Below are positions 37,022 to 47,994 of a stretch of DNA of 64,000 bases, in pieces. The DNA lies in NCBI GenBank assembly GCA_033060915.1, contig CM065383.1:16007001-16071000 (forward strand), written 5' to 3'. Below the pieces are notes generated by a model. It did no database searches. It worked only from the letters and a program-made list of their open reading frames with translations, and was not told the DNA's origin. Both the position numbers and the translations under genes were made by a program. This stretch comes from Euryodendron excelsum. Taxonomy: Eukaryota > Streptophyta > Magnoliopsida > Ericales > Pentaphylacaceae. Each line of letters begins with the position of its first letter. The stretch's first letter is position 1.

Positions 37022-40000
37022 TGTCGCGCTTCGATTTTTTGCACCCGAAAAAACAAGTGAGAAAAATACAGTACTCTGTCGTTAGAACTCATCTTTCTAG
37101 AAGAATGAGTGCGACTAGGTTTGAATTGAAAATTGATTTGAATAAAGGGTTTTTGGAAAACAATTTAGAGTCGCCACCTAACTTGATTAAGGTAAGTTAG
37201 GTCACTTAAAAACTAAGCACAATCCAAATATTACATTTAGGATTTTTGAAAAGATTTTAAAAACTTACTCAAGAGAGGGATTTTAAGAAAAGAGGTTGTT
37301 TGGCAACCTTTGAAAATATTTAAGCCATTTTTTAAAAATAACTCCGTTTGGTCCTTGAAAACAGTGATTTAGGTTTAGAGGTTGGTTATGTGTAGGGAAG
37401 ACGGACTAAGCCATCACCCTACCCAACCCTTGCAGTACCTACATATTTATTCACCCGAGGTTCACTCATTAGAGTCTTCGATTAATAAATGTCCAATACT
37501 ATCCACTTTAGAAAAAAAAATTTAGAAAAAAATTTACATGATGCATGATATGCAAGTGCAAGAAAAAAATTTGATTTGGAAATAGATTCAACAAGAAGGT
37601 TTGATTTTAAAAATAGATTTGAAAGGAACTTGATTTGATTTTAGAAATGAATTTGAAAATACTTGATTTGAAATTGAAAAGTTTTGAAAATTGAAAAAAT
37701 AGAGATTTAAAAATAGATTGTAGAATTAGAAATTTAAAATCGATCATGAAATTAGAAGTTTGAAAAATGTTATGACCGCACCCATGAGGGTTTCCTACCT
37801 ATCCTTTTTTGAGAATTAAGTCAGTCGTAGTTCAGACAAAAGTCCGATAGAAAATAGAAGGTTTGACTTGACAAAGAGTTTGAGTTAGAATTTGGATTGG
37901 AAGACTAGGAAATTGAACTTTGATTGGAAGATATGAAAAAATTGGTTTTGAAAAGCTTGGTTTTAGGAAACCTAGACTTAGGAAAGATAGGACTGAGGAA
38001 AGATTTGAGGTTTAAGAAAGATTTAACTTGACTTGGAAGAGTTTTATAAAATATTTGACTCGAATGTTGGACTTGGAAGATTAGAGAAGTTGGAATTTAA
38101 GAAAGATTGGATTTAGGAAAGGTTCGAATTAGGAAAGTTTCAAAATCGAAAAGTTCCATTTTAGAAAAGTTTAAAATTAAGAAAGTTTTGAAATTAGAAT
38201 GTTTGAAATATGAAATTTTCCTTTTTACGAAAGAGTTGATTTTTGGAAAGATTTGAATTAGGAAAAGTTTGATTTAAAAAAGATTTAGAATTTGAAAAGT
38301 TTAGAATTTTTGAAAGATTTGGAATAGAAAGTTCAAAATTGGGAAAGTTTTGAAAGTGTGAGTTTTAGAAACACTTGAAATTCAAGAAAGATTTGAGTTT
38401 AAAAACGATTGAAAAATTTAGACTTTTGAAAGTTAAAATTTGAAAATGTATGGAATTAAGAAATGTTGGAATTGAGAAAGATTTGATTTCTATATTCTAA
38501 AACAAAATATTAGATTTTTGTTCCCAAAAAGAGACGATTTGATTTTGTTTCCAAAAATGGAGGATTTGATTTAGTTTCCTAAATAAAATTAAAAGGGGAA
38601 GTTTTAGAAATTCTAGATTTGAAAGTCTATAGCTTTGGTGTAGAAAATAGGTTTTGGAAATTGATAGTTTTTATGTAAAAATGAGGTTTTGAAAACCTAG
38701 GTTTTGAGGCAAGATTGGAAATCATGTTTTAGGAAAGAAAATTAGGATTTCATAACCATTGACTCTAGGGCTTAACTTGGACTCCAAGAACAGAGATTTT
38801 TGGAAAGTAGAACTTTGGAGAAGTTTCTATGAAGGAAACTTGAAGAGTGTTTTTTAGAAAGTGAACTTTTCAAAAGAGCTTTTGAGAAGAAATTTGAAAA
38901 GAGTTTTTAGAAAAGTAAGTTTTTGAAAGGATATTTTTAGAAAATAATTTTTAGAAAGCAATTTTGGAAAGAAAATTAGAGAGAATTTTTAGAAAGTATA
39001 TTAGAGAAGAGATTTTAGACAGCAGATGTGAAAAGAGAGTTTGGAGAGGATTGAAAAAGATGTTTTGGAAAGTAAGTTTGAAAAACAATTTGGAAAGGAA
39101 TTTGAATGTGGACTTTTGCAAACCTTTAAAAATATCTCACTTTCCTAAAACGATTCTAACCATAAAAAGGTTAGAACCCTTTTAGGATTGTGGTTTTGAA
39201 AACAACAAGGATTTGAAAATATGGACCATATTGGTCACTTTAAATGTAACACTTTCCTAAAGTAACCTTAACTATGGAAAGGCTAGAATCACCTTAAAAT
39301 TGTGATTTTGATAATAAGTTTTGAAGAAGAAAAGTTTAATACAAGTTTTGATAACAATTTTGATGCAAATTTTGAAAACAAGTTTGAAAATATGTTTTGG
39401 AAAGATGCATGATCATGATACGCAGAATGCAAGTTGGGATCGTGAACATACAAGGTTAAAGGCTTCACCATATAATCAAGGGGGTCGGACCCACGTGGTC
39501 TTCGGTTAGACTAAGAGAAAACCCTTGACATGGTGACTTTCAATAGCCTAATTCTACACATGAATCGGGGAGTCTCTTGTTTCAAGTATGCAAGAAATGG
39601 GGTAGAAGATGGGGATTAAAATAGAAAAAAATCCAAGTGGGTTAGGAGAGAGAAGAGAGAGGGAGGAATTGCGTAAACGTAAATAGGAAGCCTACCTTGT
39701 GTCTACCTATCTTCGAAAACTTCGGAGTTACAGCTTTTCAAGTCTTTAATGGAGGCTTCGGAGATTCGTACATGAGGGTATAGGAGTGTATGTATGATAT
39801 GGTTTAGTGTATAGGGGCTAGGGTTTGGAGAACCTAAAGAAAACTAGGGTTTGGAAGGGTTTCGAGCTTTGTATATCGAAGAGCAGAGTTTTTGAACTGA
39901 GTTTGCGGACCACTTTCACATTAGAGGAGGCTTTGTATTTATAAACAAAGGACTGCATTGGCGCTTGCTGCAGTGGCGTTAGGCCAAACTTCACACTAAC

Positions 40001-41537
40001 GCCACTAGGAGTGGCGCTAGACCATTTTTTGGCTTAGCGCCACTACTAGTAGCGCTAGCCACTTAGGAAACTTTTAAGGTCGGCAAGCAACGTATCTTCA
40101 AAAGATTTGGGCGCCTGGACTAATGACTACCATGCAATTTTTAGTCTGGCTTCACTAAGAGTGACTTCGGAAGGTCCGGGAATAATTTAAAGGGCTGGGA
40201 ATAGCCCGAAGGGCCGAAAAGGGACAAAAACCCTTAGAATAGTGTCCCGGGGATAATAGACTTGAAAAATAATGTTAGGATTTATTAGAGGAGTTGACCG
40301 GGCCATTAGGGGCAAAACGATCAATTGGGTCAGAAAGCTACCGGGATGGACTTGGAATATTCCGGAAGAAGACTTGAGACTTAGGAACATTACCTAGAAT
40401 ATTCCAGGAGGTTACCGGTTTGATACCCAGAGCCGATGTGGTTAGAAAAGGCAACCAGCCCACTAGGGGCAAAACGGTCATTTTGTATTAGGTTTGTCGG
40501 AACTGACTTAGAATGATTTGAAAAGGTAATGGAAGCCCAGGGATACTATTAGAAACATCATCGGGAGGTTACCGGTTTGATACCTATAGCCAGTGTGGTC
40601 CCCGAGGGGCTCGAATGCCTAAGGGCAAAATAGTCATTTTAACTGGAGGGTCTCAAAATTGGCCCGAAACCAACTGGAAGGCACTTAAACATGTCGGATC
40701 GTCTTTGGGACGGTCCTAGAAGGGTGGACTTACCGTCATGAGGACTTAGGTACTTTCTTAAGAAACGTGTCGGAAATGACCCTAGGGGCAGTTTGGTCAT
40801 TTTTCACCGAAGTGAGCTAACAAGCACTGATGTTGACCTAGGTTTTGAGTGTTTCCGTCACTCTGATGGTGGTCCCATGACATGGGAGTTTGTTGGTAAT
40901 TCCCTATATCGACTTGTTTATGAGTATTTTTGCCACTCTAACGGGTGTGATGTTTACAAGTACTTCCGTTACTCTAACGGTTCGCAATTATTCCAGAGAC
41001 TGTTTGATCTCGAGAAGCTGCTAGGTGGACTTATCGCCTGAGGAATCAACTTTCTCGGAAGGCATGCTGAAACGGACATTCTTCATTGGCGGACTAGCAA
41101 GCGCCAAAGGTGAACCGTTCTACCATCTCAGGGACTTGGGGCCTTGTCCCGGTTGACAGGTTTGAAGGGACTTACCATTCTGAAGATTTTTTTCAAAAAA
41201 CGTGCCAGACAAGATAGACTTACCACCTTGATAAATTAACTTTCTTGAAAGGCGTGTAAAATTTAATTGGAATTGGAATTAGGCTTGAAATTGGATTTCA
41301 AATTAAAACGGAGACTTACCGTCTTTGAAAAGACATGTCCACTAGAATTGAACCAAATAATACCCCAAGGGCACTTTGGTCATTTTGCCTTTATTTGGGC
41401 CCAATGGACCTGTGAAGCGATCGATTGACTGAATTAGGTTTGGAAAACTTATTTAAATTAGAATATGTTTATATTGACTTGAACTCAAGTTTGGACGGAC
41501 TGGAGACTGCCAAGTGGGCAAAAATGGAGTGTTTACA
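37022..41537 (+). mobile_element. Solo LTR A, giant-LTR family (4.5 kb), TSD CCACT
   Basis: It starts TGTCGCGC and ends GTGTTTACA, a TG...CA LTR. The 5 bp on each side are CCACT (37017-37021 and 41538-41542). Deleting the element and one CCACT recreates the outer LTR as seen intact in the 3' LTR. It is homologous over its length to the copy at 50222-54476. There is no protein-coding content. About 37500-39120 is a purine-rich stretch built from GGAAAGTTTGAATT-like phrases. A promoter-like block lies at about 39936, and further on are repeated GGGGCAAAACGGTCATTTT phrases (near 40310, 40467, 40623, 40784 and 41367). No inner LTR-LTR duplication is seen, so a solo LTR fits better than an internally deleted element. 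Confidence 0.9.
39936..40072 (+). promoter_or_regulatory. TATA box and inverted-repeat cluster in solo LTR A
   Basis: TATTTATAAA at 39936-39945 is followed within 130 bp by alternating inverted half-sites. AGTGGCGTTAG pairs perfectly with CTAACGCCACT, and AGTGGCGCTA pairs with TAGCGCCACT. The same arrangement is present in LTR B. It probably marks the LTR transcription start and a structured 5' leader. Confidence 0.6.
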
Positions 41538-41797
41538 CCACTATCTCCATACATACAAAGCCCTCCTAGGGCTACCACGACGCCTATCCATATAAAAGGA
41601 AAAATCCATCTTCTCCAATAAGGTACGCAAACATAAATCCTAGTCAAGGCTCTGTTGAAATATCTCCAGAAAACGCCATCAGAGGGTCCTTGGTAGGCAC
41701 CACACCGATGTCTCTTACCCTTTCATCCCTTCTCAGTTCACTAGAGTAGTTCACCGCCGGCCTGGAGATCGACCTTACAAGTTTACTGCATTATCAG

Positions 41798-41816
41798 TTG
41801 GCACCGTCTGTGGGAA
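41798..41816 (+). other. Primer-binding site of the Tat element
   Basis: Directly after the 5' LTR end, TTGGCACCGTCTGTGGGAA has the form TTGGCRCCGTCTGTGGGA found at this place in many plant Tat-type elements. The priming tRNA was not assigned. Confidence 0.7.
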
Positions 41817-41834
41817 GCGATTGTTTCCATCTTC

Positions 41835-43440
41835 ATGGTCATCACCAGGTCCGGCACTTCACGCGTACCCCCACCAATGGATGAGCAAAACACTAACAGA
41901 GTTACGGATGGCCAAAACACCAACAGAGTTACAGCCCTCAAAACCCAGATGGTCGATGTGATGGCCAATATACAAATGTTAGTCACTCAGAATCAACAGT
42001 TGCTTCAACGACTCCCTGTTGCCCCAAAAGGAGGCCAACCACCTCGAGTTCAACCAGAAAATGGAGGAAGAAGCCATGCCAGTAGGTTTGTGAATGAAGA
42101 CCCTGTTTTTCCAGGCGGTGGTGCGTTACCCCCTGACGGCGAGTTACAGCCCCGAAACGTCGAAGCCCAACTGGAGGAAGCACAGAGTCAAGCCCCTGGT
42201 TGGCACCTGCGGCGTCACCCCCAGCACACCGAGGTTGAAGGAGAAAGAGTAAACAACCCCCCAATATAGGATGAGCGTTTCAAAGCCCTCCAAGCCCAGA
42301 TGACTGGAGTCATGGAGGTAGTGAAGACCAGGACTCTCAATACCGTCGAAGAGTTGGTGAACAAAACCAACTCCCTGTTCACTCGGGCAATCATACAAGT
42401 CCCCCTACCACCCAAGTTCAAGATGCCAACTATATAGATGTTCGATGGGACTAAGGACCTGTTGGATCATCTGAAAACCTACAAGGCCTTGATGTAGTTG
42501 CAGGCCGTCCCAGACGAGATCATGTGCAAAGCCTTTCCAATCACTCTCAAAGGAGTAGCTAAAGTGTGGTTCAATCGAATCCAACCCTCCACTGTTAACT
42601 TACTCTTTTAGCTCAGCAAAATTTTTATTGGACATTACATTGGAGCCTAGAGGCAGAGAAAACTAGCAACAAGTATGCTTAATGTGAGGCAGAAGAAGGA
42701 CGAAACCCTTCGGGAGTTTGTCACCATGTTTAACTTGGAAACCCTTGAAGTGGACGATGTTGACGATAGGGTCGTTGTCATCGCCTTTATGAGCAGGGTC
42801 AGGACCCACAAGTTCGTGTTCTCTTTGGCTAAGGAACCCCTGAAGACCATAACAGACCTTATGATCAGAGCCCAGAAGCATATGAATGCAGAAGATACGA
42901 TAAACGTGCGAAGGGAGCGTGATGAGGGCACCAGCTCCCGGTCAGAGAAGAAGAAGAAGTCGTCTGACAGTAAGGACGACAGAGACAAGAAGGCATCAAG
43001 GGGCGACCAGTCAACCAGGGATAAACGGCCAAGAAATCGGTTCACAGCCTTCGAACGTAACTCACCCCCCTTGACCATGCCACTGGAGCACGTCCTAAAT
43101 GAAATCACGAACGACCAAGACCTTAAATGGCCTAGGAAGTTAAAGAGCCCCCCAAAAGAGCGGAACCAAAAGAAGAATTGTTGATTCCACCAGGACCAAG
43201 GCCATAAAATTGATGATTGCTTCAACCTTAAGTAACAGATAAAGAACCTAATCAAGGAGGGGCATTTAGGGAGGTATGTTGCTGGGCACAGACAAAATCG
43301 AGCACGAGCAGTAGAGAGGAAAAGCCCAAACAAGGCCCCAACACACCAGCGCCAGATCAGAGAGATAAAGGTCATTGCTGGGGGATTTAGAGGCGGCGGT
43401 TAGTCTTCGTCAGCCAGAAAGAGCCATGCTGAGAAAGCCA
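41835..43440 (+). pseudogene. gag of the Tat element, broken
   Basis: The reading frame opens MVITRSGTSRV and runs to a first stop at 42269. It continues in pieces with the Tat-type gag core (about 42400-42880: PPKFKMPTI, KVWFNRIQPS, RQKKDETLREFVTMF, RTHKFVFSLAKEP) and a Lys/Asp-rich tail with a broken CCHC knuckle region near 43180 (CFHQDQGHKIDDC read through a stop). At least six in-frame stops are visible, most of them TAG. Confidence 0.8.
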
Positions 43441-43499
43441 AACACACAGAGGTGTTCGCTGTAGACAGACTGAGCAAGAAAGCTTGATTTGACATTCCA

Positions 43500-46400
43500 G
43501 ATTTAGTGTTCACTGAGGACGAAGCGGCAGAGCTAAGTCACCTACATGATGACGCCCTGGTTTAGAACTAGGCAAATCCTAATTAACAGTGGTAGCTTGG
43601 CTAACATCCTCTTTTGGGGAGCCTTCAAATAGCTACAGATACAGAGAGAGGCACTGAAACCCATGACCTCTCCCCTAATGGGATTCACTGGAGATAGGGA
43701 CACCCTCATGGGGTCCACTGAGTTGCCCGTCACCCTAGGGGATGACCCCTAACAAGCTACGAAGCTGGTCAATTTCTTGGTTGTGGACTACCCCTCGGCC
43801 TAACATGATCTTAGGTTGTACAACTTTGAATTAGTTTAAGGTGGTTACGTCCATGTACCATCTGCGATTGAAATTTCCTACAGAGCATGGAGTAGGAACA
43901 GTAAAAGGTAACCAACTGACAGTAAGAGAATGCTACTTGGCATCCCTCAAAGGAGACGCCAACAAAAAGGCTCTCGTGATAGAAGACTTGGAAATTAGAG
44001 ACGAGGAAGAAGTAAGGCGAGGGAAACCCATGGAGGAGCTAGAACAAGTACCCATCCACAGTACAGCCCAGGTGGACATCCCACACTCACCAAATGTTGT
44101 AATGATTCCGCTCCTGAGCAACTCGAACAAGAGCTACAAGATTTCCTAAGGGACAAAGCTGATACCTTCGCCTGGACCCATGAAAATATGCTAGATACTG
44201 ACCCCAAGATCATTGCCCATTATCTCAACATTTCACCTGAGGCTAGGCCAATCAAGCAGAAAAGGAGGAGCTTCGAACCTAAGCATAACGAAGCCGTGGC
44301 AGACAAAGTGGAGAAGCTCGTCCAAACCAAGTTTATCAAAGAAGCACAATACCCGACTTGGCTCTCGAACGTGGTGATGGTGAAGAAAGCGAACGAAAAA
44401 TGGTGGATGTCCATGGATTTCACTGATCTTAACAAGGCCTGCCCCAAAGACAATTTCCCATTGCCTACCATTGACTTTTTGGCCGACTTTACTGCCAGGT
44501 ACGAGATGCTCTCCTTCATGGACGCTTTCTCGGGGTATAACTAGATTAGAATAGCAAAACGAGATCAGGAACATACTGCATTCATCACCGACAAAGGATT
44601 GTACCATTACAAAGTGATGTCCTTCGGCCTGAAGAACGCCGGGGCAACTTACCAGCTATTGGTCAATAGAATGTTCAAGTCCCAGATAGGATAGAACATG
44701 GAAGTGTGTGTAGACAATATGCTAATGAAGAGAAAACGAGTTACCGACCACTTGGGGGATTTGAAGGAAACCTTCCAAACCCTCAAGCGTTACAACATGA
44801 AGCTAAACCCAGCTAAATGTGCGTTCGGGGTAGCCTCAGGGAAGTTCCTGGGGTTTATGGTATCACAGAGGGGCATTGAAGCAAACCCAAAGAAGGTCAG
44901 GGTTGTACTGGACATGCAGGCCCCGAAGACAATAAAGGATGTTCAGAGGCTAGCAAGTAGAGTGGCAGCCCTGAACAGGTTCATCTTTCGATCAACCGAC
45001 AAGTGTCTCCTCTTCTTCAAGACTCTAAGGAAACCATTCCAGTGCACGGTCGAGTGTGAAGAAGCCTTCCAGCAGCTAAAGCAATACTTGGGCTCCATCC
45101 CCCTGCTCAGCCGAAGGGTCACAAGGGAGGAGCTCTATCTCTACTTGGTCATTTCGGCAACAATAGTGAGCTCAGCCCTCGTGCAAAAAGATGCAGGAGT
45201 CCAAAAGCCGGTGTACTACACAAGTAGAGCACTCAGGAGGGCCGAGGAAAGATACTCGAAGATGGAGTTATTGGCTTTCGCTCTAGTGAACTCAACACAG
45301 AGGCTCAGACCGTACTTTTAAGCTCATACGATCGTGGTCATGATGGATCAGCCCATCAAGAAAGTGTTGCACAAGCCTGAAACCTTTGGTCGACTCATGG
45401 AATGGTCAGTGGAGCTCAGTTAGTTCGACATTCAATACAGACCAAGAATAGCCCTTTAGGGGCAGACAGCAGCAGATTTCATTGCAGAATTTACTACCTA
45501 GCCAGACACCCAACCCGACATAGAGGACGGAGAGAACACCTGGGTGTTGAATGTTGATGGATCCTCCACCGAACAATCAAGCGGGGCAGGCGTTGTTCTT
45601 GTAATCCCCGATAGCTAGAAAGTGGAGTATGCCATCCGATTCCGATTCCCTACCACCAACAATAAGGGAGAGTACGATGCCCTAATCACTGGGCTTCGAA
45701 TTACTCATCGCATAGGGGCAGAGCAGGTAGCTGTTAGGGGAGATTCACAATTAGTAATCGAGCAAATCTAAGGGGAATACGAAGCTAGGGGGAGAAGATG
45801 AAGGAGCACTACCAAATAGCCAGAGACCTGGTTCGAAAGTTTTCAAAAGTAGTACTGCAATGGGTCCCCCAGTTGGAGAACAAGGAAGCAAATAGGTTGG
45901 TAAGAATAGCATCCTCATAAGAACTTGATCCCGAAGTACCCTTGGAAACTCTTGATTTACTGAGCATTCAAACCTTAAAAGTCAATGTGCTAGACACAGA
46001 AACCTCATGAGTTAAACCAATCAAAGACTACCTGTCACACAACACCCTCCTAAAAGACAAGCTGGAGGCAAGGAGGATCAAATTCAGGGCCAGCCGCTAT
46101 ATGATATTTGACGGCATTCTATACAAACGAAGGCACACCACCCCCCTTCTCAGATGTGCTACCGAAGAAGAAACCACCTACATCATGAGGGAAGTCTATG
46201 AAGGCATTTGTGGCAACCATTCTGGAGGATGGTCCTTGGCTAGCATGAATAAAGACTCCTAGGAGTTTGTGAAAAAGTGTGACAAGCACCCACAATTTGC
46301 CAACATTCCAAGACAACCCGCTCAAGAGCTAACTCCCATCCAAAGTCCGTGGCCCTTCGCCCAGTGGGGGATCGATATTGTGGGCCCATTGCCCCTAGGA

Positions 46401-47209
46401 AGGGGGCATAATAAGTTCGCTGTGATAGCCATCGACTACTTCACTAAGTGGGTCAAAGTAGAGACTCTCACTACCATCATAGAGCAGAAAATGACCAACT
46501 TCTTCTGAAGAACATCGTGTGTCGCTTCAGAATACCAAAAGTAGTCATCACTGACAACAGTAAGCAATTCGAAGGAAAGCAGTTCAGTGGCTTGTGCTTG
46601 AACTTGCAAATCAGCCACCATTTCTTCTCGATAGAACATCCTTAGGAAAATAAACAAGTGGAAGTTACCAACAGGTCTCTTTTAAAGATCATCAAAACCA
46701 AGCTGGAGAAAGTGAAAGGGTTATGGGCAAATGAGCTCCCCAGTGTCTTATGGGCCTACAGAACTACCGAGCGGGTTTCCACCGGCTAAACCCCTTTCTC
46801 TCTTACCTTCGGGGTTGAAGCAGTCATACCAGTAGAAATTAGCCTCCCCAGCCTCAGGACTCAGAACTACAACCCAGAGACAAACGACGAGGCCTTGGCA
46901 GTCGACATGGACTTACTGGAGGAAAAAAGGCTCCAGGCAGCAATTAGAATGGCCTCATACCGACAACAGATGTGCTAGTACCACAACAACTGAGTGCGCT
47001 TAAGGGATTTTAAGCCATGAGAGTTGGTTTTGAAGAAAGTCAACCAGTCTACTAGAATTGCGCAAGACGAAAAGCTCGGCCCAAATTGGGAAGGAGCTTA
47101 CAAGGTGACGGGCATCATCAGAAAAGGAACCTATAGACTGAAGGGCTTGAACGGTAAAGAACTACCCCACCTATGATATGTTGAGCACCTAAGGAAGTAT
47201 TATATGTAA
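43500..47209 (+). pseudogene. pol of the Tat element: PR, RT, RNase H, second RNase H, integrase; broken
   Basis: The protease remnant (about 43575) reads ILINSGSLANILF where the family has a D-S/G-G active site, so the catalytic Asp is Asn. Reverse transcriptase (44188-44710) has FIKEAQYPTWLSNVVMVKK, DLNKACPKDNFPLP and FMDAFSGYN. The YVDD box reads CVDNML. The first RNase H follows (44990-45400). A second RNase H begins near 45548 (LNVDGSSTEQSSGAG). Integrase spans about 46100-46900, with GIDIVGPLP (first Asp), ITDNSKQF (second Asp) and a third-motif region near 46640. The frame ends at 47209 (LRKYYM-stop). Many internal stops replace Gln or Trp codons (for example SGYN-stop-I). The antiparallel domain order and second RNase H are typical of the Tat lineage. 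Confidence 0.88.
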
Positions 47210-47398
47210 GTGATTTCTTTTTTTGAATGTACAGCTATTGTAAAAAGTGAGCATATGATATCATACAGAAGTTTGCATACATTTATCCTAACTTGTTTCT
47301 ACAATTGCAAGTTCATCTACAAATTTCTGATTTTGCCTATAATTCTCCTTGTTTGCAAACTCCCTAACATCTTTCTTGCAAGGGCATCAACCAAAATA

Positions 47399-47994
47399 AT
47401 AACAAAACGACAAAAGCCTTACTTAGACCAAGGTCGAGCAGGCAGACTCGATATGTGAAAGTGACAAAGTCTTGCTCAGGCCCAGGCCGAGCAGGCAGAG
47501 GCTTTATACCCAATCTACAAGCTAAAGCGAAGAAGTCCTGCTTAGGCCCAGGCCGAACAGGCAGAGGCTTTATGCCTAATCTACAAGTTAAAACAACAAA
47601 GCCCTGCTTGGGCCAAGGCCGAGCAGGTAGAATCGACATGTGAAAGTGACAAGGTCCTACTTAAGCCGAGACTGAGCAGGCAGAATTAACATGTGAAAGC
47701 AACAAAGTCCTACTTAGGCCCAGACCGAGCAAGTAGAGGCTTTATGCCCAATTTACAAGTTAAAGTAACAAAGCCTTGCTGGGGCCAAGGCCGAGCAGGC
47801 AGACGACATGTGAAAGTGACAAAATCATGCTTAGGCCTAGGCCGAGCAGGCAGAAGCTTTACGCCAAATCTACAAGTTAAAGCAACAATGTCCTGCTTAG
47901 GCCTAAGCCGAGCAGGTAGAGGCTTTATGCCCAATCTATAAACTAAAGCAACAAAAGTTCTGCTCAGGCCTAGGCCAAGCAGGTAGAGGCTATA
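47399..47994 (+). repeat. Minisatellite in the Tat 3' UTR, with a palindromic core
   Basis: Ten units of about 52-67 bp carry the core CTGCTTAGGCCCAGGCCGAGCAGG (or variants), followed by either GAGGCTTTATGCCCAATC or a GACATGTGAAAGTGAC segment. Units are marked by GGCCGAGCAGG-like cores near 47431, 47486, 47550, 47617, 47669, 47725, 47790, 47842, 47906 and 47973. A further partial unit appears at 50174-50211, after the nested solo LTR. The core is an inverted repeat (CTGCT..GGCC / GGCC.AGCAG). Confidence 0.92.

Larger units (their letters stand above)
36586..41796 (+). repeat. 5' LTR of the Tat element, split by solo LTR A
   Basis: The LTR starts TGATAGAGATCGATCAGGAC and ends GCATTATCA. The interrupting solo LTR occupies 37022-41537, so the LTR proper is 36586-37021 plus 41543-41796 (about 690 bp), against 664 bp for the 3' LTR. 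A TATAAAAG box lies at about 41591, matched in the 3' LTR at about 60130. Confidence 0.88.

Noticed and set aside
37500..39120. Purine-rich stretch with ORFs (for example 38964-39185) considered as a coding or coiled-coil gene
   Set aside because: Lies inside a solo LTR, is repeated in LTR B with frame-breaking indels, and is low-complexity.
42647..43375. 242-codon minus-strand ORF
   Set aside because: Shadow of the gag frame on the opposite strand; Ser/Phe/Leu-rich translation without any motif.
47399..47994. Tandem array considered as a CRISPR
   Set aside because: Units are contiguous minisatellite repeats with diverged copies and no unique spacers, and the genome is a plant's.
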